From Oopsacas minuta (taxonomy: Eukaryota > Porifera > Hexactinellida > Lyssacinosida > Leucopsacidae), in contig JAKMXF010000363.1 of assembly GCA_024704765.1 (NCBI GenBank), forward strand, positions 40,706-104,705: a stretch of 64,000 bases of DNA, in the 5' to 3' direction. The notes beneath the pieces are model-generated. The model did no database searches. It was not told the origin of the DNA and saw nothing but the letters and a program-made list of their open reading frames with translations. The stretch's first letter is position 1. Each line of letters opens with the position of its first letter. Positions 24,318-36,809 of this stretch are shown here, in pieces. A program made the translations under genes and the position numbers.

Positions 24318-24474
24318 TATAAGACTAGCATCGGGACAGAAAAATTATCCCTATATTATATATTCCTATATGGTATAAAATTTACATAAGTTTAATGGAT
24401 TCTGGGATTGAAAATATATTCGTATATAGTGTATATTCCTTCATAATGTATTCCTATATTCTGTATCCACTGTA

Positions 24475-25550
24475 CGTTAATGTCATGCAATTACAATTAC
24501 AAATTACAATTACCCCATGTCTGATGTCGATACATCATAAATAAATAAATATATTCTAAAATGATTTGAGATAAGCTCTTCGGATAGGGTGAATGTCGTT
24601 TTAGATTTAGCGAATAGTAACAAGACAGCATATGATTCTTCCAAAGCTTTCGTTGAGATTGATGTTGCTTCATAATTTTTCTTGTTTTCTCTTAAATTCT
24701 GACAGCATTGAATAGAAAAACTCTATGGGCTTACCCACACAAGAGTGATGCCTAAACTCAGGGGGCGATGTAAATGGGATGGTTTTATGCTAATATTCGA
24801 AAGTATATTACTACAGCAGAAACACAGTGGCGGCGGCGCGGCTATGGTTGTGAAGAAAAATCTAGGGATAGGATTTTGTCTATCAAGTTGACGATGCTTT
24901 GTCATCTCCCGATTCGGCAAAATTAACACCACAGGTGCTGCTGTTTCGTAATTAAACAAGTGTCAACCAATTATCCATAACTAGTAAAGAGAGTTGGCAG
25001 TCGTAGTTAGCAAGGTGTTGAGGAGACTTCAAGTGCGGTACTGTATCAAATTCAGCGATTCAACAGTAGGGTGTATATTTCAACATTTTCTCACATACCC
25101 CCTAGCAGGTATTCGCGTACCATCTCGGGTCCTCGTATTCATGGCCTGCCCTAAGTAAATAGCAAGTTGAAGTCAAATTATTCTTTGCATTAAACATGTT
25201 TAATTGGTGTATTTCACCAGTTACGCCAAGTAAAAGACTACTTAGTTTTCTTAATGACAAATTATCATAATGAATGAATAATAAATATACAATCAGAAGT
25301 CCAACATGGCACTATGGAACCGTGATAACGAGGCAAGGACTGAAGAGACTAACCATCATCATTTTAGAAAGAGAGCGTAATACAATACCGAGTATTTAAC
25401 AAGTTCGAATAAGATATCATTTCCACTCTTTGTGGAAACCTACACTCTGGAAATAAGGACAATAAATATTCTGTATAAGGATCAGGGACAATTCAAGCAT
25501 CGTTCATCTACTTACAGCAAAATGATGTCAAAAATAAATTCTATTTAGTA
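24475..25550. other. Unassigned region (duplicated at 39953-41021)
   Basis: Non-coding. It includes a short GGC run near 24830 that is longer in the other copy (near 40310). No element recognised. Confidence 0.4.
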
Positions 25551-25918
25551 GGCCGGATTGAGAAAAGTATAAATCGTCGGTTCAACTTCTACCTAAGGGA
25601 AAAGTTGCCTTTACCAATTTCTAGGAAAATGCAAGACTTAAATTTGAAAAATATTTCGATTTGACCCTTGCAGTTTTATATTTTTGCTGTGTCACTTTCG
25701 CAAAATTGATTTTATAGTGTCCGAATTTTCAAATTCCTTTGACTTAGCCCCTTTATATACATTATTTGGTAATAGTAAGTCGCATATTTGCTATTGAATG
25801 GTGTATTAATCAAATTTCTATGCCCAAGGATACTCAAGTTATCAAGATTTTTGCACATTCTATCATACCCTAATATTATTACCCAACCCCCTTTTTTCCG
25901 ATTATTTGAAATTCTATA

Positions 25919-27246
25919 CGAGGGTAGTCCAAAAAGTTTTTAGAATCTATATGAAAGAATAGTAGGAAGTGGATTATTTTTTTATAGTTTCTCGAAGTAA
26001 ATACCAGATGACTGTATGCATAAATCCATCCTTCTAAGCCAACTTTCAAAACAATTTTCCCAGTCTTCTTTGGTTAGGTCTTGGAGGGCCTCATTTTAAG
26101 CCAGTCTTGCCTCTTCTGCACTATCGAAATGAACCCCTTTGATCTTCTTTTTTAGTTTAGGGAAAAGAAAGAAGTCGCATGGCGCCAAATCTGGGGAATA
26201 TGCTGGATGGGGTATCAATTTTATACCATTTTCTGCAAAGAAATTCATTGTTAAAGCTGCTTTGTGTGCACTTGCATTGTCATGGTGCCATTGAAGTGAG
26301 GTGAGGTAGGCTTTAGGATGTAAAATGCTCCACTTTTCTATAACCTGAGGCATGCAAATGTTGACATACCAACTCGCAGTTACAGTATTTTGCTCTATAA
26401 GGGGAGTAATAGCAACATGTCCCTTTTTAGAGATGAAACGACGACCATTTGCTTTTGCCACTTCGTGCACGTCTCAATTTTTGAGGGGGATCATCATCTG
26501 GAAAAAGCCAAACTGAGGATTGTTGTTTCGTCTCTGGGTCATATTGGTAAATGCAAGCCTCATCTCCCGTAATTAAAGTATTCAATAGCTTTGAACGACC
26601 ATGATCGAATTATCTGATCATAAATTTGCACCAATCCACTCGAGTTGTCATTTGTTCTTCAAAAAGTTTATGTGGAATCCAACGTGCAGCCACTTTCCTC
26701 ACCAAGAGATGTTCATGAAGTATGGCATGGAGGCTTCCTCTGCTGATGTCTAAATGACTCATTATTTCGTCTATTATGATTCGACGCTCATTTTTGATTA
26801 TTTTCTTAATTTTCTGGATATTTTCTGGATTAACAGCATCCGTAGAACGTCCTGATCGCATCTCATCACTTAGAGTCTTTCGTCCACGGTTAAATTCACC
26901 GTACTACTTGTACACTGTAGCCAAAGATGGTGATTTTTCTCCAAATGTGTCCTGAAGTTGAATATGTGATTCTTTAGGACTGAGTATTCTCATAAAGCCA
27001 TAAAAAATTATTGCGCGAAAGTCCCTCCTTTTCAAATGCAAATCCATGAGAAATAACTAGGTACGAATTTAAAATAAGAGCCAAGTGCTGACTATATAAG
27101 TAGCTGTCAAAAAAGTAATAAAAGATTAAAAGCTTAGATATTTTACCTAGAATAGTTATAAATAGCGTACTATAGATATAAGATGTATTGGTGTGCAGGA
27201 AATGAAGTTACAGCATTCATTCTAAAAACTTTTTGGACAACCCTCG
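25919..27246 (-). mobile_element. mariner (DD34D) element with empty site in other copy
   Basis: 1328 bp. The ends are cgagggtagtccaaaaagtt (25919) and aactttttggacaaccctcg (27246), one mismatch. TA is duplicated at 25917-25918 and 27247-27248. The matching position in the other copy (41391-41401, attctatatcc) has a single TA and no insertion. Confidence 0.96.
25982..27047 (-). pseudogene. mariner DD34D transposase, few breaks
   Basis: Full-length mariner reading on the minus strand from ATG at 27047 (MDLHLKRRDFRAIIFYGFM) to ...GIYFEKL-stop at 25982. First helix-turn-helix, RSGRSTDAVNPENIQ linker, LLNTLITGDEACIYQYDPE (first Asp, about 26555), LQWHHDNASAH (second Asp, about 26275), YSPDLAPCDFFLFPKLK (third Asp, about 26170; exactly 34 residues later). 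Breaks: TAG after ATVYK (about 26905), a stop after MIR (about 26610), one frameshift near 26440 and TAA after EEARLA (26096). Few lesions and an empty allele point to recent arrival. Confidence 0.92.
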
Positions 27247-27483
27247 TATCCTTAGTAAATTTGTATATAATCACCAAACTTAGTATATTTCTTTATCTAG
27301 ATCCAAATTCATCAATAGGTTACCACAAAGAAATTTTACCAACAATCCTTATCTCTTGTTCTTAACTTAGTTACCATTTATCTAGCATGGAATTTATGGT
27401 CAATTATAGTATCTATATCAATGCTCGATAAAATCAATCATATTATTGAGTGATTATATTCCTAAAATATATTCATTTTTGGA

Positions 27484-28251
27484 ATGGCAGAAAACACGCG
27501 TAGTAAAGTATTTCATCCTATTTTTGGCTATCCAGGACCCATTCCAGAAAATCAACTTCCAACAAAACTAGATATATATATATATATATATATATAGTCA
27601 TTATAGAATGCTTAGGAATGAAGAATCTAAATCAACTAGAGATGATATAGCGAAAGAACTAACTGAAGTATTAGTGGGTACTATAATTTGGCTTCCATAC
27701 CCACTATATCAGAGCTCAAAATAAATCAGTACATCAATTCTGATATTATTGAGAGAGCTAAATACTACGGAAAAAGTATCCAAAACAAGCAACAACCTGA
27801 CCGTATACAGCCTATTATTTCTGAATTCAATGTCTTGTTCGATGTCTCAAATTGCAAATGCCTAATTCAGGAAGGTAAATGTTTTTGCTCTCTCGATAAA
27901 AAGATACCACGCCGTGAGTGGCCATTTCTCTTTGATTAGCGAAACGCTCGAAAATTATTTATATCCAGCTTGGATTGCATGACAACCTCTAAAAATATTG
28001 TTAAACAAAAAAGAAAAGAGGCACAATATGAAAGAGAAGAAAGGGAAATGAAGAGATTACATGCAGTTCAACCTTCGCAAGAATTTATAGTATGTGACTT
28101 TGAAGAGTTTGAATCTTTTGACTCGAGTACATCTAACACTCACAAGTATACACGTAATCATAATCAATTACGAAATTTAGCCATAATGTGTGATAGATAT
28201 CAAAATTAGCGATCAGGCAGGCGCAGCTATAGCTAACGCAGTACTGCAGGA
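27484..28251 (+). pseudogene. N-terminal part of the long-TIR element protein
   Basis: The ATG at 27484 gives MAENTRSKVFHPIFGYPGPI, then a (TA)n expansion that disrupts the frame, then SIPTISELKINQYINSD, SNCKCLIQEGKCFCSLDKK (Cys cluster, about 27850-27905) and PRREWPFLFD followed by TAG at 27937. It resumes with KRKEAQYEREERE and a Ser/Asp-rich stretch to 28209. The frame then shifts into SDQAGAAIANAVLQ and is cut at the n (28252). Full context in the copy at 41635-43804. Confidence 0.75.
27569..27597. repeat. (TA)n microsatellite
   Basis: A dinucleotide run of about 14 units inside the coding part of the long-TIR element. The other copy (41721-41730) has only about 5 units. Confidence 0.95.
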
Positions 28252-28252
28252 N

Positions 28253-30404
28253 GGTATTATATACGATTGATCTAATGTATATCGCGATGGTAAATAACAA
28301 ACGATTATTTCTAGTAAATTGCTTATAACCGTAGGTAAGTAAATAACTGTACATTTCACGTAGCTACAAGCAGAAGTAAACTATATATCTTTCGAGAAAA
28401 TGCAAAAATATATCTTGTAAATAATATAGTTGCCTTTGTAAGAATGCGAAGAAATGTTCTGGTTATGGTTGAATCAACATTACAAGCTCTGCCAGCACAA
28501 AACATGTCATTTTGGCATTGGACATTGATTAATATATTGCAAAGTTCCCAAAAATCAATTTAATCAAAACGTAGCAAGGATACATTGATCATACCGAAAA
28601 ATACGAGTAATCTATATTTGAAATATTACATAGTCACTATTAGAAACATAGTTATTGCATTGAACAAAGACATATGGGACGATAACAAAAAATGATCCCA
28701 ATGGTGGAAAATAATTGACCATCAACAAGTCATGTGATTTAGAGTTCAAAACAGTCATTTGTGGAGTGTGGCATGAGGAGATAGATTTGATGGTATAGGG
28801 TCAGATTAAAGCTAACGACCAACCTCTAAGATGATACATATACATGCACAATGGGGGAAAATCAAATTTGGAGAATTTAGAATATAAGATATGTGAAAGT
28901 GTTAGCTAGAATATCAGTGTTACCTTGAGGGCATAACCCATACGAATACATCCTTTAAGTAATGTCCAAATTTCGAAAAATCCAGTTTCTGAGGAAAATG
29001 TAAATATATCGACATGAACTTCATATTTTCCCATATCATTGTTGAGCCTTTCGTGTCAAGGGATTTCTTCAATGAGATGAAATAGAATGGCTAATATAGG
29101 CGAAATAAATCTACGCACAAACATTCGCTTAATGGCATCACACAGAGTAACAAGGTACAGTCGAACGAGCAAATTGCGTCATCGAAGATACAGCAGTGGT
29201 GTTTGAATATCGGAAGGATCAGTGCAAGGAAGTTGCACCCACAGTAGTGCACGATAGAAGCAGCACATATAACAGAATTGCAAAAATTAGTAATGTGAAC
29301 AATGCGGCCAAGAAAAAGCATTGGACAAAACTCATTAAATAAAATTTTGTCATGCTACGAATTCCCTTTCGATAATAGTTAATATTTCTTCAAATATATA
29401 TTTTAGAAATTGAATCTCGTCTACAAATTCCATCTCAACAGCATTGAACATTTCATGAATACATAAATCTCGGATATCATTACCCAAATATCTCAACGGT
29501 ATACACAGATTTCAAAATTGTCTCCAAAATGTACCCTTTGTGAGAACACAGTTTCGCCCCAATAAACCTATATTGGATGTTAGGGATAAAATGTACACAA
29601 ATCAAATCACCATCATCCTTAAACATTCGTCAGGTAATTGTCGCAAAGGGACAGGACACGAAGGACTCGTAAGCTATTAAGTAAAGATTAGACTGGGAAT
29701 ATTGATTGGATTGAAAATAGATCAAAATAAAGCTACTTGAGTAGGGGAGAAAGAACTGGGAAGAATACTCTTCGGAAGTCCACAGCCTCAGCCCAATGAT
29801 TATTAGTAGCAGTTGTTGTGCATAAAGTTGCTCAACAACAAAAATGTCACATGATAAATAAACTGAAATAAGAACCGCGTAAAAAAAATGGTCACTAAAT
29901 ATGTGTCAAAGATCAAATAAAGAAGTTGTGTGCCATATAATCGGATGTGATTACCTTCTGATGACAACGAAGGGAGATGTACTCAACACAATCAGTGAAT
30001 TTCAAGATATACTCAGATTTGGATGATGTTCAACAGGTATGTGCGTATCACATGTAGTAGTTGATCGATAAATTTACCACAAGTATAAAAGTTTCATACT
30101 AATTCAAAACATCAGCTGGAAATAATATAGGAACCTTATTTCGTTTCGTTTTACAAGGAAATGAGGATTAACTGTCTTAGTACGGGGCTCCACTATGACC
30201 CTTACATGTAATATCTTGTGGATCACTGATACTTTGGAAAATCTATGGACCTCGCAAAAAATATTGTGGCATCCATACAGTAGGTGTTGGATATGTAAAC
30301 AAGGACATGCAACAATACATGGTATGTCATAGTATCAAATATGTTAACATATAGCTGATGAAAGGGATTATATAGACAATAATTACTTATTGAAAAGGTC
30401 TTCT
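28253..30404. other. Unassigned region
   Basis: AT-rich, with no gene or element recognised on either strand. It lies between the B1 contig edge and a coiled-coil ORF. The first eight bases after the n (ggtattat) also occur after the gap position in the other copy (42389), so the join may be imprecise. Confidence 0.35.
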
Positions 30405-30640
30405 TCATACTCTGCTGAGATTGTATATTTGGCTGAGACGGCTTTCGAAGACTGTTAATCTTTCCTGTAGTGCTGCAATTTCCTCTCTCATTTGCTTTCT
30501 CTCCTGAGCTGCTTCTTCCCTCTCCTGTCTCAAAATCAAAATTTCCTCCATTCCTATCTCGTACTTTTCTCTGAGATTTCTGTACTTTGCTTGTAGTTTG
30601 GCAATGGACTTCACTGAAGTCTGACGAAACTTCTTGTGAC
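30405..30640 (-). CDS. Coiled-coil exon-like ORF
   Basis: Minus-strand frame of about 78 codons ending in a stop at 30405, preceded by a splice-acceptor-like ctatctcatttag (30641-30653). It reads HKKFRQTSVKSIAKLQAKYR, then strongly charged heptad sequence (EEILILRQEREEAAQERKQM, REEIAALQERLTVF), a clear coiled coil. No ATG is needed if it is an internal or last exon; the upstream codon is GTG. It lies about 0.6 kb downstream of the RAG1-like relic on the same strand and could be its last exon or an unrelated host exon. I do not recognise the protein. Confidence 0.45.
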
Positions 30641-31224
30641 CTAAATGAGATAGAAGATTTCAGAGAATGAAATTTTATTGAAAGTGTATTTCAGGTACTG
30701 GGAACAGTACCAAAGTATTATCCAAGAACAAACATAAAAGTTTCCTGACTACCCACAATGGTAATACAATATTTATTATTATTAGGTCATGGATATATTT
30801 TCTCAAGAATTCTTAAGAAAATCCATATTATGTATGGGACACAAGTACCAAGATACTTCGTTGCGAAACGTGTGCAATTTCGAGGCAGAAAGTGCCGAGC
30901 AGATGGTATTAGCTAATAGCGAGCAAACGAAGAGTTCCTTACACAGTGGCTTAAATTGACAGTTGGTAGGGAATAGATATCTGGGTACATGTTATCAATA
31001 TACATTATATTATTCACATATGGGTTATCGATATCTAGAAATACCTTCGCCATGTAAAATATAGATACGATTTCTACTTTCAGTGTAATGACGTCATGAT
31101 GATGATATCAAATTTCTTAGAACTAAATACTTATGCTGCGTGCTTGCAGTTAACGTGACGTTATATATTATTTACATATATTTGTTATTAAAAGATAAGA
31201 GGATGTACTAGGCTGTCTATTGAT

Positions 31225-32260
31225 GTTTATATATGTCTTTGAAGTCATATTTACTTCAGTATTTAGCAGTCTTCCTAGTGTGACCTCTTCTCCACATCTT
31301 TCACACCTCAATTTAGAAAGAATTTCACATAAATCTGGATCACTTATATTGTCTTCAAAAGAAGTTTTTCTAGCTAATGCTCTCTGTATTTTCGGTTGCA
31401 TCAGAAATGTGTTTATTGATGGGAATCCTTGTATTACTAATTCTAGATCTTTAAGTTGTTTTTGCTGTGCAAAGTTGGCAACTTGTTCCTGCTGCTCCAG
31501 ATATTATTCCAGTTGTCCCATCGAAACATGGACCTAATGATACAAACAGAGACTTTACCCATTTTAGCGATGACAAACCCTCATTTTCATCCTGTCAATA
31601 TCTGGATTTACTGTATCATTCACGAACTGTTTAATATTTTCATGATTCTCTCTAGCAGCACATAAGAATACTGGACGCTAACAAAAGGGTGAGTTAGGAG
31701 AAGTATTTCTCCAGAGCTCTTCCCTGTCGAAGACTTGACTACAACCGGTTTGAGGTAAAATAGGGTACATGACTTGTTGGATGTATTGGTGTTTTGATGG
31801 TGGTAAACTGTATGACTGCCAGAGTCGTCTAAAGCATCCGCTATCTGAAGTATCAGAGGAAAATCATCCACTAAAGGGGATAAATTTGCGAGAAATCTGA
31901 TAAATGCATGTACAACAAATTTGGCATAAGATGCACCTATACCAATCGGTGCCGAAACAGTCGGATAAAGATATATTGAGGAACGTAGAATAATATCGTG
32001 TCTAATTCAGCTATTTTCTGATATGCAAGAAATTCAATATTACTAGAGAGTAAATGTTGACGAAGCTCAGTGTATTTTCTCTTACTAATTTCCAACACAC
32101 CAAGAAGGAATAGAGTTTTATCAACATCAACACATTTGTTGAATACTTTAACAAAGGCTCCAATAGGAAGAATATTAGCTATCTTTCACTGAAGCAACAA
32201 TCATCACGGCTACCTAGTCTTCTAGACTCAATCAGAGAACAGCATAAATTGAAAACACTT
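31225..32260 (-). pseudogene. Transib/RAG1-like transposase relic
   Basis: Minus-strand coding blocks in several frames, N to C: VFNKCVDVDKTLFLLGVLEI and SKRKYTELRQHLLSS (about 32175-32060), FIRFLANLSPLVDDFPLILQ, IADALDDSGSHTVYHHQN (about 31840-31785; pattern of the first catalytic Asp region), SCTLFYLKPVVVKS, ELWRNTSPNSPFC-stop-RPVFLC (about 31725-31680), ENHENIKQFVNDTVNPDIDR, SCQLCTAKTT (Cys pair, about 31500), QGFPINKHISDA, then after a deletion LARKTSFEDNISD and LRCERCGEE (Cys pair, about 31300). The order and motifs match a RAG1/Transib-like family I know from invertebrate genomes. The segment with the final Glu appears deleted. Family assignment is from memory. Confidence 0.6.
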
Positions 32261-32299
32261 CTAAGGTCAAGATAGCTCAATGACATTGGAGTTAATTTC

Positions 32300-34483
32300 T
32301 AATCAATCAGATGCCAGACCAGTGACCAAGGCCCCCAAGTTAATTGCAAGTTATGGTTTGACATTTTCTCTTCAAATTTAACTCAAAATCTGAATATAGA
32401 GGCGAAACCCATCATTGTCCTCCTAGAGAATCAATGGATTCTATTGATCTCTTTACCACATCCGTAGCCTATGAAAGATTCTGTGCAATGAAACTTTCTT
32501 TTGATGGTCTAGTTCAAAATATTCCTCTATTAGAACTATGGTCTGAGAGGTGTCATATTCATGAACTTTCAAGAATTTTACGAGTCAAGCTTGGAGTGCA
32601 GGGTTATTGTCTGGCATTTAGCCATTAACTCGAGCAAAGATACAAATGATTACGATTGGAATCCCGTGTTAGAACATATTTACATAGATGGCGTACTATC
32701 ACATAGCAACGAAAATTCAATTTGCAATTTCCATAGCAACATAAAATCAAAATGGAATTTAAAGGAATTTTCAAAGTTGTGCACTGTTTTGGAAGCTGGA
32801 AATTTCAATTAACTTTCTATATACACCGATCAATAAGATGTATAATTTCTTGTTGTCCTTTGTCTACTTTTATTTCGGCCCACATTATATTTCAAATTTT
32901 CAGAGCGATTTGTCAAATTCGGACGATGATTTTAAAGATTCAATAAATACAAATCTATAAGCTCTACAAGATAACTACATACAGATTTGGAATCAGTATA
33001 CAAAGATTGTATTTGTTAGCATTCACTTCGTTGTAATAGACTTGATATACGTTGTCTGGAAAACGTGTCAATGTGCGTATGTTGAGAATTCGTATAGCCC
33101 GCAATTGGAACTAAAAATTTGACAGAATTTGAAATTGCATACTGTTAATTGCCTAAAGCACATGTTTTGAGATCAACATTAATTCACACACATTTACGTT
33201 ACAAATAGAACATAAAGTAAATTGCGTATTAAAACATAAAGGTTTTGTAGTGTTCTAATCAAATAAATTGTTGTCAACACCAAAGATTAATGGTTCCTGT
33301 AAAAAGCATAGTTGTTTCTATCCATGATACTAATGTGTGTCAAAAAGAATTCTTCTTCGAAAATGGATAAATGGTGAGACATACAGTACAAAGAGCTTTG
33401 TTAATAAGCACATTTTAAATACGAAGGCAATTCGAGGTTTTAGGACATTCTATATCTCATAAACGGATTGAAATAAACTTGTTTTCATTATACCATCATA
33501 ATCGGATGCTTTTGCATTGATAAACATATTTTACAAAGTTGGAAAGGACATTGCAGACAAGCATTTTGATGCGACAATCGACCTAGCAAACGCAATTTGG
33601 AGATCACTAATGGCATCTACCAGAAAACATAAAATGTATTTTTAGATGGCTAGATTGTCACAACGGATTGTATACGTTAATGGCGATTATTTCGAGATAG
33701 TTTACAGATTGTTAGGTATATTCAGTATAGATACAAAATATGGGGTAAGTTGGGGACTTTTGAAGGCACATTGTAATTGAAATAAAATTAAACATTCGAT
33801 AACAGGGTGTATCTTCCAACATATAGTGAATACTTCTAAGCATTTGCGATTATGAATGGAAAATAGCATATAAGAATTTGGAAACATATACAGAATCAAG
33901 TGGATAAATATTAGAAAAGTTGACGCTAATTCGTTTAAATCACTTTCTAGTATTTGACTATTATTAGAAAACTTGAAGTTGACATTGAAAAAATACAAGC
34001 TAATAAAAATAAATGCAATAGATGGCCGAATGAAGTGGTACAAGAGGTATCCAATATTTTCTGGGCCGGCACATGAATTAATCTAATTCCTTTGACACTT
34101 TTCTCACACTTTTTCAACAAACTTTAATAAAATTGGAACCTTGCCACTCAAGTTGACTCAGCATATTGGCACCAAAAAGGTTTCTACAATAATGAACCGG
34201 CAGCTAAATATAACCCTGAAGTGATAGATTGTATAGCCATATTTTTTGAATCTATTGACTTACAATGATTTATAAATACGATTGTGGAAAAAATATGACA
34301 TAGTCACAACTGTTACCAATGTTTACTAAAATGGAAACAATATGAACAAAACCAATGATGCTGAATCATGATTTCACGGATGATAATTGATGTTCTGCAA
34401 GAATTACCGTGCAGATTTGTTTTGATTTTATGACTTAAAATACTGTTCTTAGTATTGCAGATTGATTTCCCTGTACCCGCAAA
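32300..34483. other. Unassigned region
   Basis: No gene, terminal repeat or known element recognised. Two short plus frames (32434-32812) show no family resemblance. Confidence 0.35.
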
Positions 34484-35949
34484 TTGAGATCAGAAATAAT
34501 ATAATACAATGATGCAACTGGATCGATTTTAGAAAGCTTGCTGGCTGTAAATTTGTACCTCACTTGAATCTGGTTGATCTATTCAAAGGCTAGTTTTCCA
34601 ACTACACTAGATTTCGGAGAATTTACACTAGCGGAAAATTCCAATGGGGTTCCATCAAGGTCTTCAGAAGTGCCTGAAGGATAGTGAATCTACTACTCGT
34701 AGAGAGCAAATTTTGTGGTAATATACCACCTATTATTCCTAGATGCTTCAGTAGATGACCTTGTTTCTTGAAGACGCGCTTGCTTTCGTTCTTCCAAGTC
34801 ACTCTCTCTTCTTACTCTTTTGCGTGTAGTATCGCCATATTATTTCAAACGATTTGAAACATATCCAGGACAGGGAAAAATTGAGTTCTCTAAATCCATA
34901 AGCGTCAAAACTAACATGGGAACGAAAAGGAAATTTTGATTTTCAGCTACGTACGAAAGGCAGAAATAATCTTGTAATTACTACCTATGCCTTCGTCAGT
35001 GATATTGAAGAAAGGATTATCATATGAATTCTTTATTATGAATAAGTGAAAATGCAATTTAGAATCAAATTGTAAGCCATAACCTGTCTTTTCAGCGGGC
35101 AAACTTTGTCAAGTATACATAGACCGCTAATGAATACTAAATAGGGCTAGATACTTGTGTCAACATAAGAAAATTTAACACTAACTTCTTAAAAGTACGA
35201 CAAAGTACCAAGGTGGCTAGTTAAAGAGAGAATCTGGACAGAATAATAACAATTAATGATGTTATAAATTGTTTAAAATTATCTGATCACGATTTTTCCT
35301 TCTAAGCAGACAGTTATGTATTCTATGGTCAGATAGGTAAGATGTTCCATATTCTTCTAATGTTATCTGCACTTGGGCCTAAATGTCAAGAGTTGCTAGA
35401 TATCCTGAAAAAAACTTATCCACAGAAACTGTATTAGAGTTATAATAAAATGAGAGAGCTGAACTGATGAGAAGATATCTCCTAACTCATGCAGTGCATT
35501 TTGATCACCGCTTTAAAGAGTTAAACAACAACATTAATTCCCTCAAATGTCAGTCCCCGAATTGAAGTTGCTGATTGCTGCATATGAGTAAAGTGTAGCA
35601 GAGGGGGTGGTCACATGTACACTCCCGTAAATAAGAGGAGCTGAAAGAGTCGTCAAATTAGTGCAATCAGATCTTTATATCATGAATTCGTCAGGTATTG
35701 TATTAATTCCCTAATACGAGCTCAGCGACGATATTACTAATGAAACCATGGACTCCTTTAACTCAGGACTCTGGGTGCTCATCCACGGGCCCTGGAAGTT
35801 TAGTCCATTGCATATAAATGAAAACTAATCGTTTTTATGCTAAGAAATGATGTATTGTTAAATATGAAGACATATATGGTGAATTAATTAGTCATACTGG
35901 AATATTTGTAGTTTGAGTTTTGCGGTTTTACGTCTTTCCATATATGGTA

Positions 35950-36085
35950 AAGTCGATTCCGGTTATAAGAACACCTGGTATAAGAACATTTCGGATATAA
36001 GAACCATCTTCTGGAAAATGTCCCCGCATTTCCTAAATGTAACATGCTGGTTATAAGAAGATACCAGATATAATCTTCACATTGC
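35950..36085. mobile_element. Possible pogo/Tigger-type terminus
   Basis: After a TA, aagtcgattccggttataag begins a stretch with repeated 'tataagaac' units (about 35960-36080). This recalls pogo/Tigger ends with subterminal repeats. No opposite end or transposase was found. Confidence 0.3.
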
Positions 36086-36365
36086 ATGCTCAAAAGTACA
36101 CATCACTGCATTCACATAAAAACTCTTCAATTGATGCTACCCCATCAAAAGTATTCGTGCCCCACGAAATATCCATGTTCTGATTGTGCTACTTATCGAC
36201 TAAATATTCAAGTTGGAACTAAGAAGGGAACTGAAATATACAAGGATAAAAAATTTGGTGTGTTAGTATAAACTTTGGTCATTATTTTGAAATTTTCAAC
36301 AATCCTTTTCCATGAGGTGCAAATGTGATAATAATACGTATAGTGAATTAGGTTATATTATAAAT

Positions 36366-36809
36366 CGTATAACAACAAATATACTGTTTCTATGTGGAAT
36401 CTGATTGCATTATCGAAGTCTATGCCCATGAATTACCCTAGATACCAATTTTCTAAACTTTCACATAATTTTCTAATAAGTTATGGTTACTTGGCAAATT
36501 TTTTCACTTGTGTCATAAGTGGCACAAGTGGCAGAAACATATAAATTCAGATTTAATCAGAATTCTACTACAACAAGTATAACCATGATTAGTATGGAAA
36601 TATCGCATTTTTAGTCATCATTATCTAATCTCTACACATTGCTATTTGTGTTCCTGCCACTTGTGCCACTCATGACGCAAGTGGCACAATTTTCCCAATT
36701 GTCATAACTCAAAAGAAAATTGTGTAAAAGTTTAGAAAATGGGTAACTAGGGTCGTTCCCGATAATGCAATCAGACTTCACATAGAAATAATATAATTGT
36801 TGATATACG
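36366..36809. repeat. Foldback (long inverted repeat) element 1
   Basis: Two arms of roughly 165-180 bp (about 36366-36545 and 36645-36809) are reverse complements with scattered mismatches, separated by about 100 bp. Outer arm landmarks are ctgattgcattatcg against cgataatgcaatcag. The inner landmark is gtggcacaagtggcag against ctgccacttgtgccac. Non-coding. Confidence 0.85.

Larger units (their letters stand above)
22957..24472. mobile_element. Small TA-type MITE interrupted by a Tc1
   Basis: CAGTGGATAC at 22957 and GTATCCACTG ending at 24472 are a 10-bp perfect inverted repeat flanked by TA on both sides (22955-22956, 24473-24474). Without the nested Tc1 the element is about 170 bp, rich in 'tattcctatat' repeats and non-coding. 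The second copy is at 38441-39950. Confidence 0.65.
21709..28251. repeat. Duplicated segment B1 (second copy of 34484-42384)
   Basis: Direct, near-identical copy. 21709-22174 matches 34484-34949, and 22175-28251 matches 37658-42384. B1 lacks the 2.7 kb 34950-37657 and has an extra 1.33 kb mariner (25919-27246). Both edges are single n characters (21708, 28252). Same interpretation as A1: an alternative haplotype contig of the sequence further right. Confidence 0.88.
25559..28251 (+). mobile_element. Long-TIR 8-bp-TSD element, left part with mariner insertion
   Basis: Left part of the element complete at 41030-44225. It starts taggccggattgag at 25559 after the target copy CTATTTAG (25551-25558). 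Its left TIR of about 360 bp is interrupted at its inner edge by the mariner 25919-27246. Coding sequence follows until the contig join at 28252. Confidence 0.78.
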
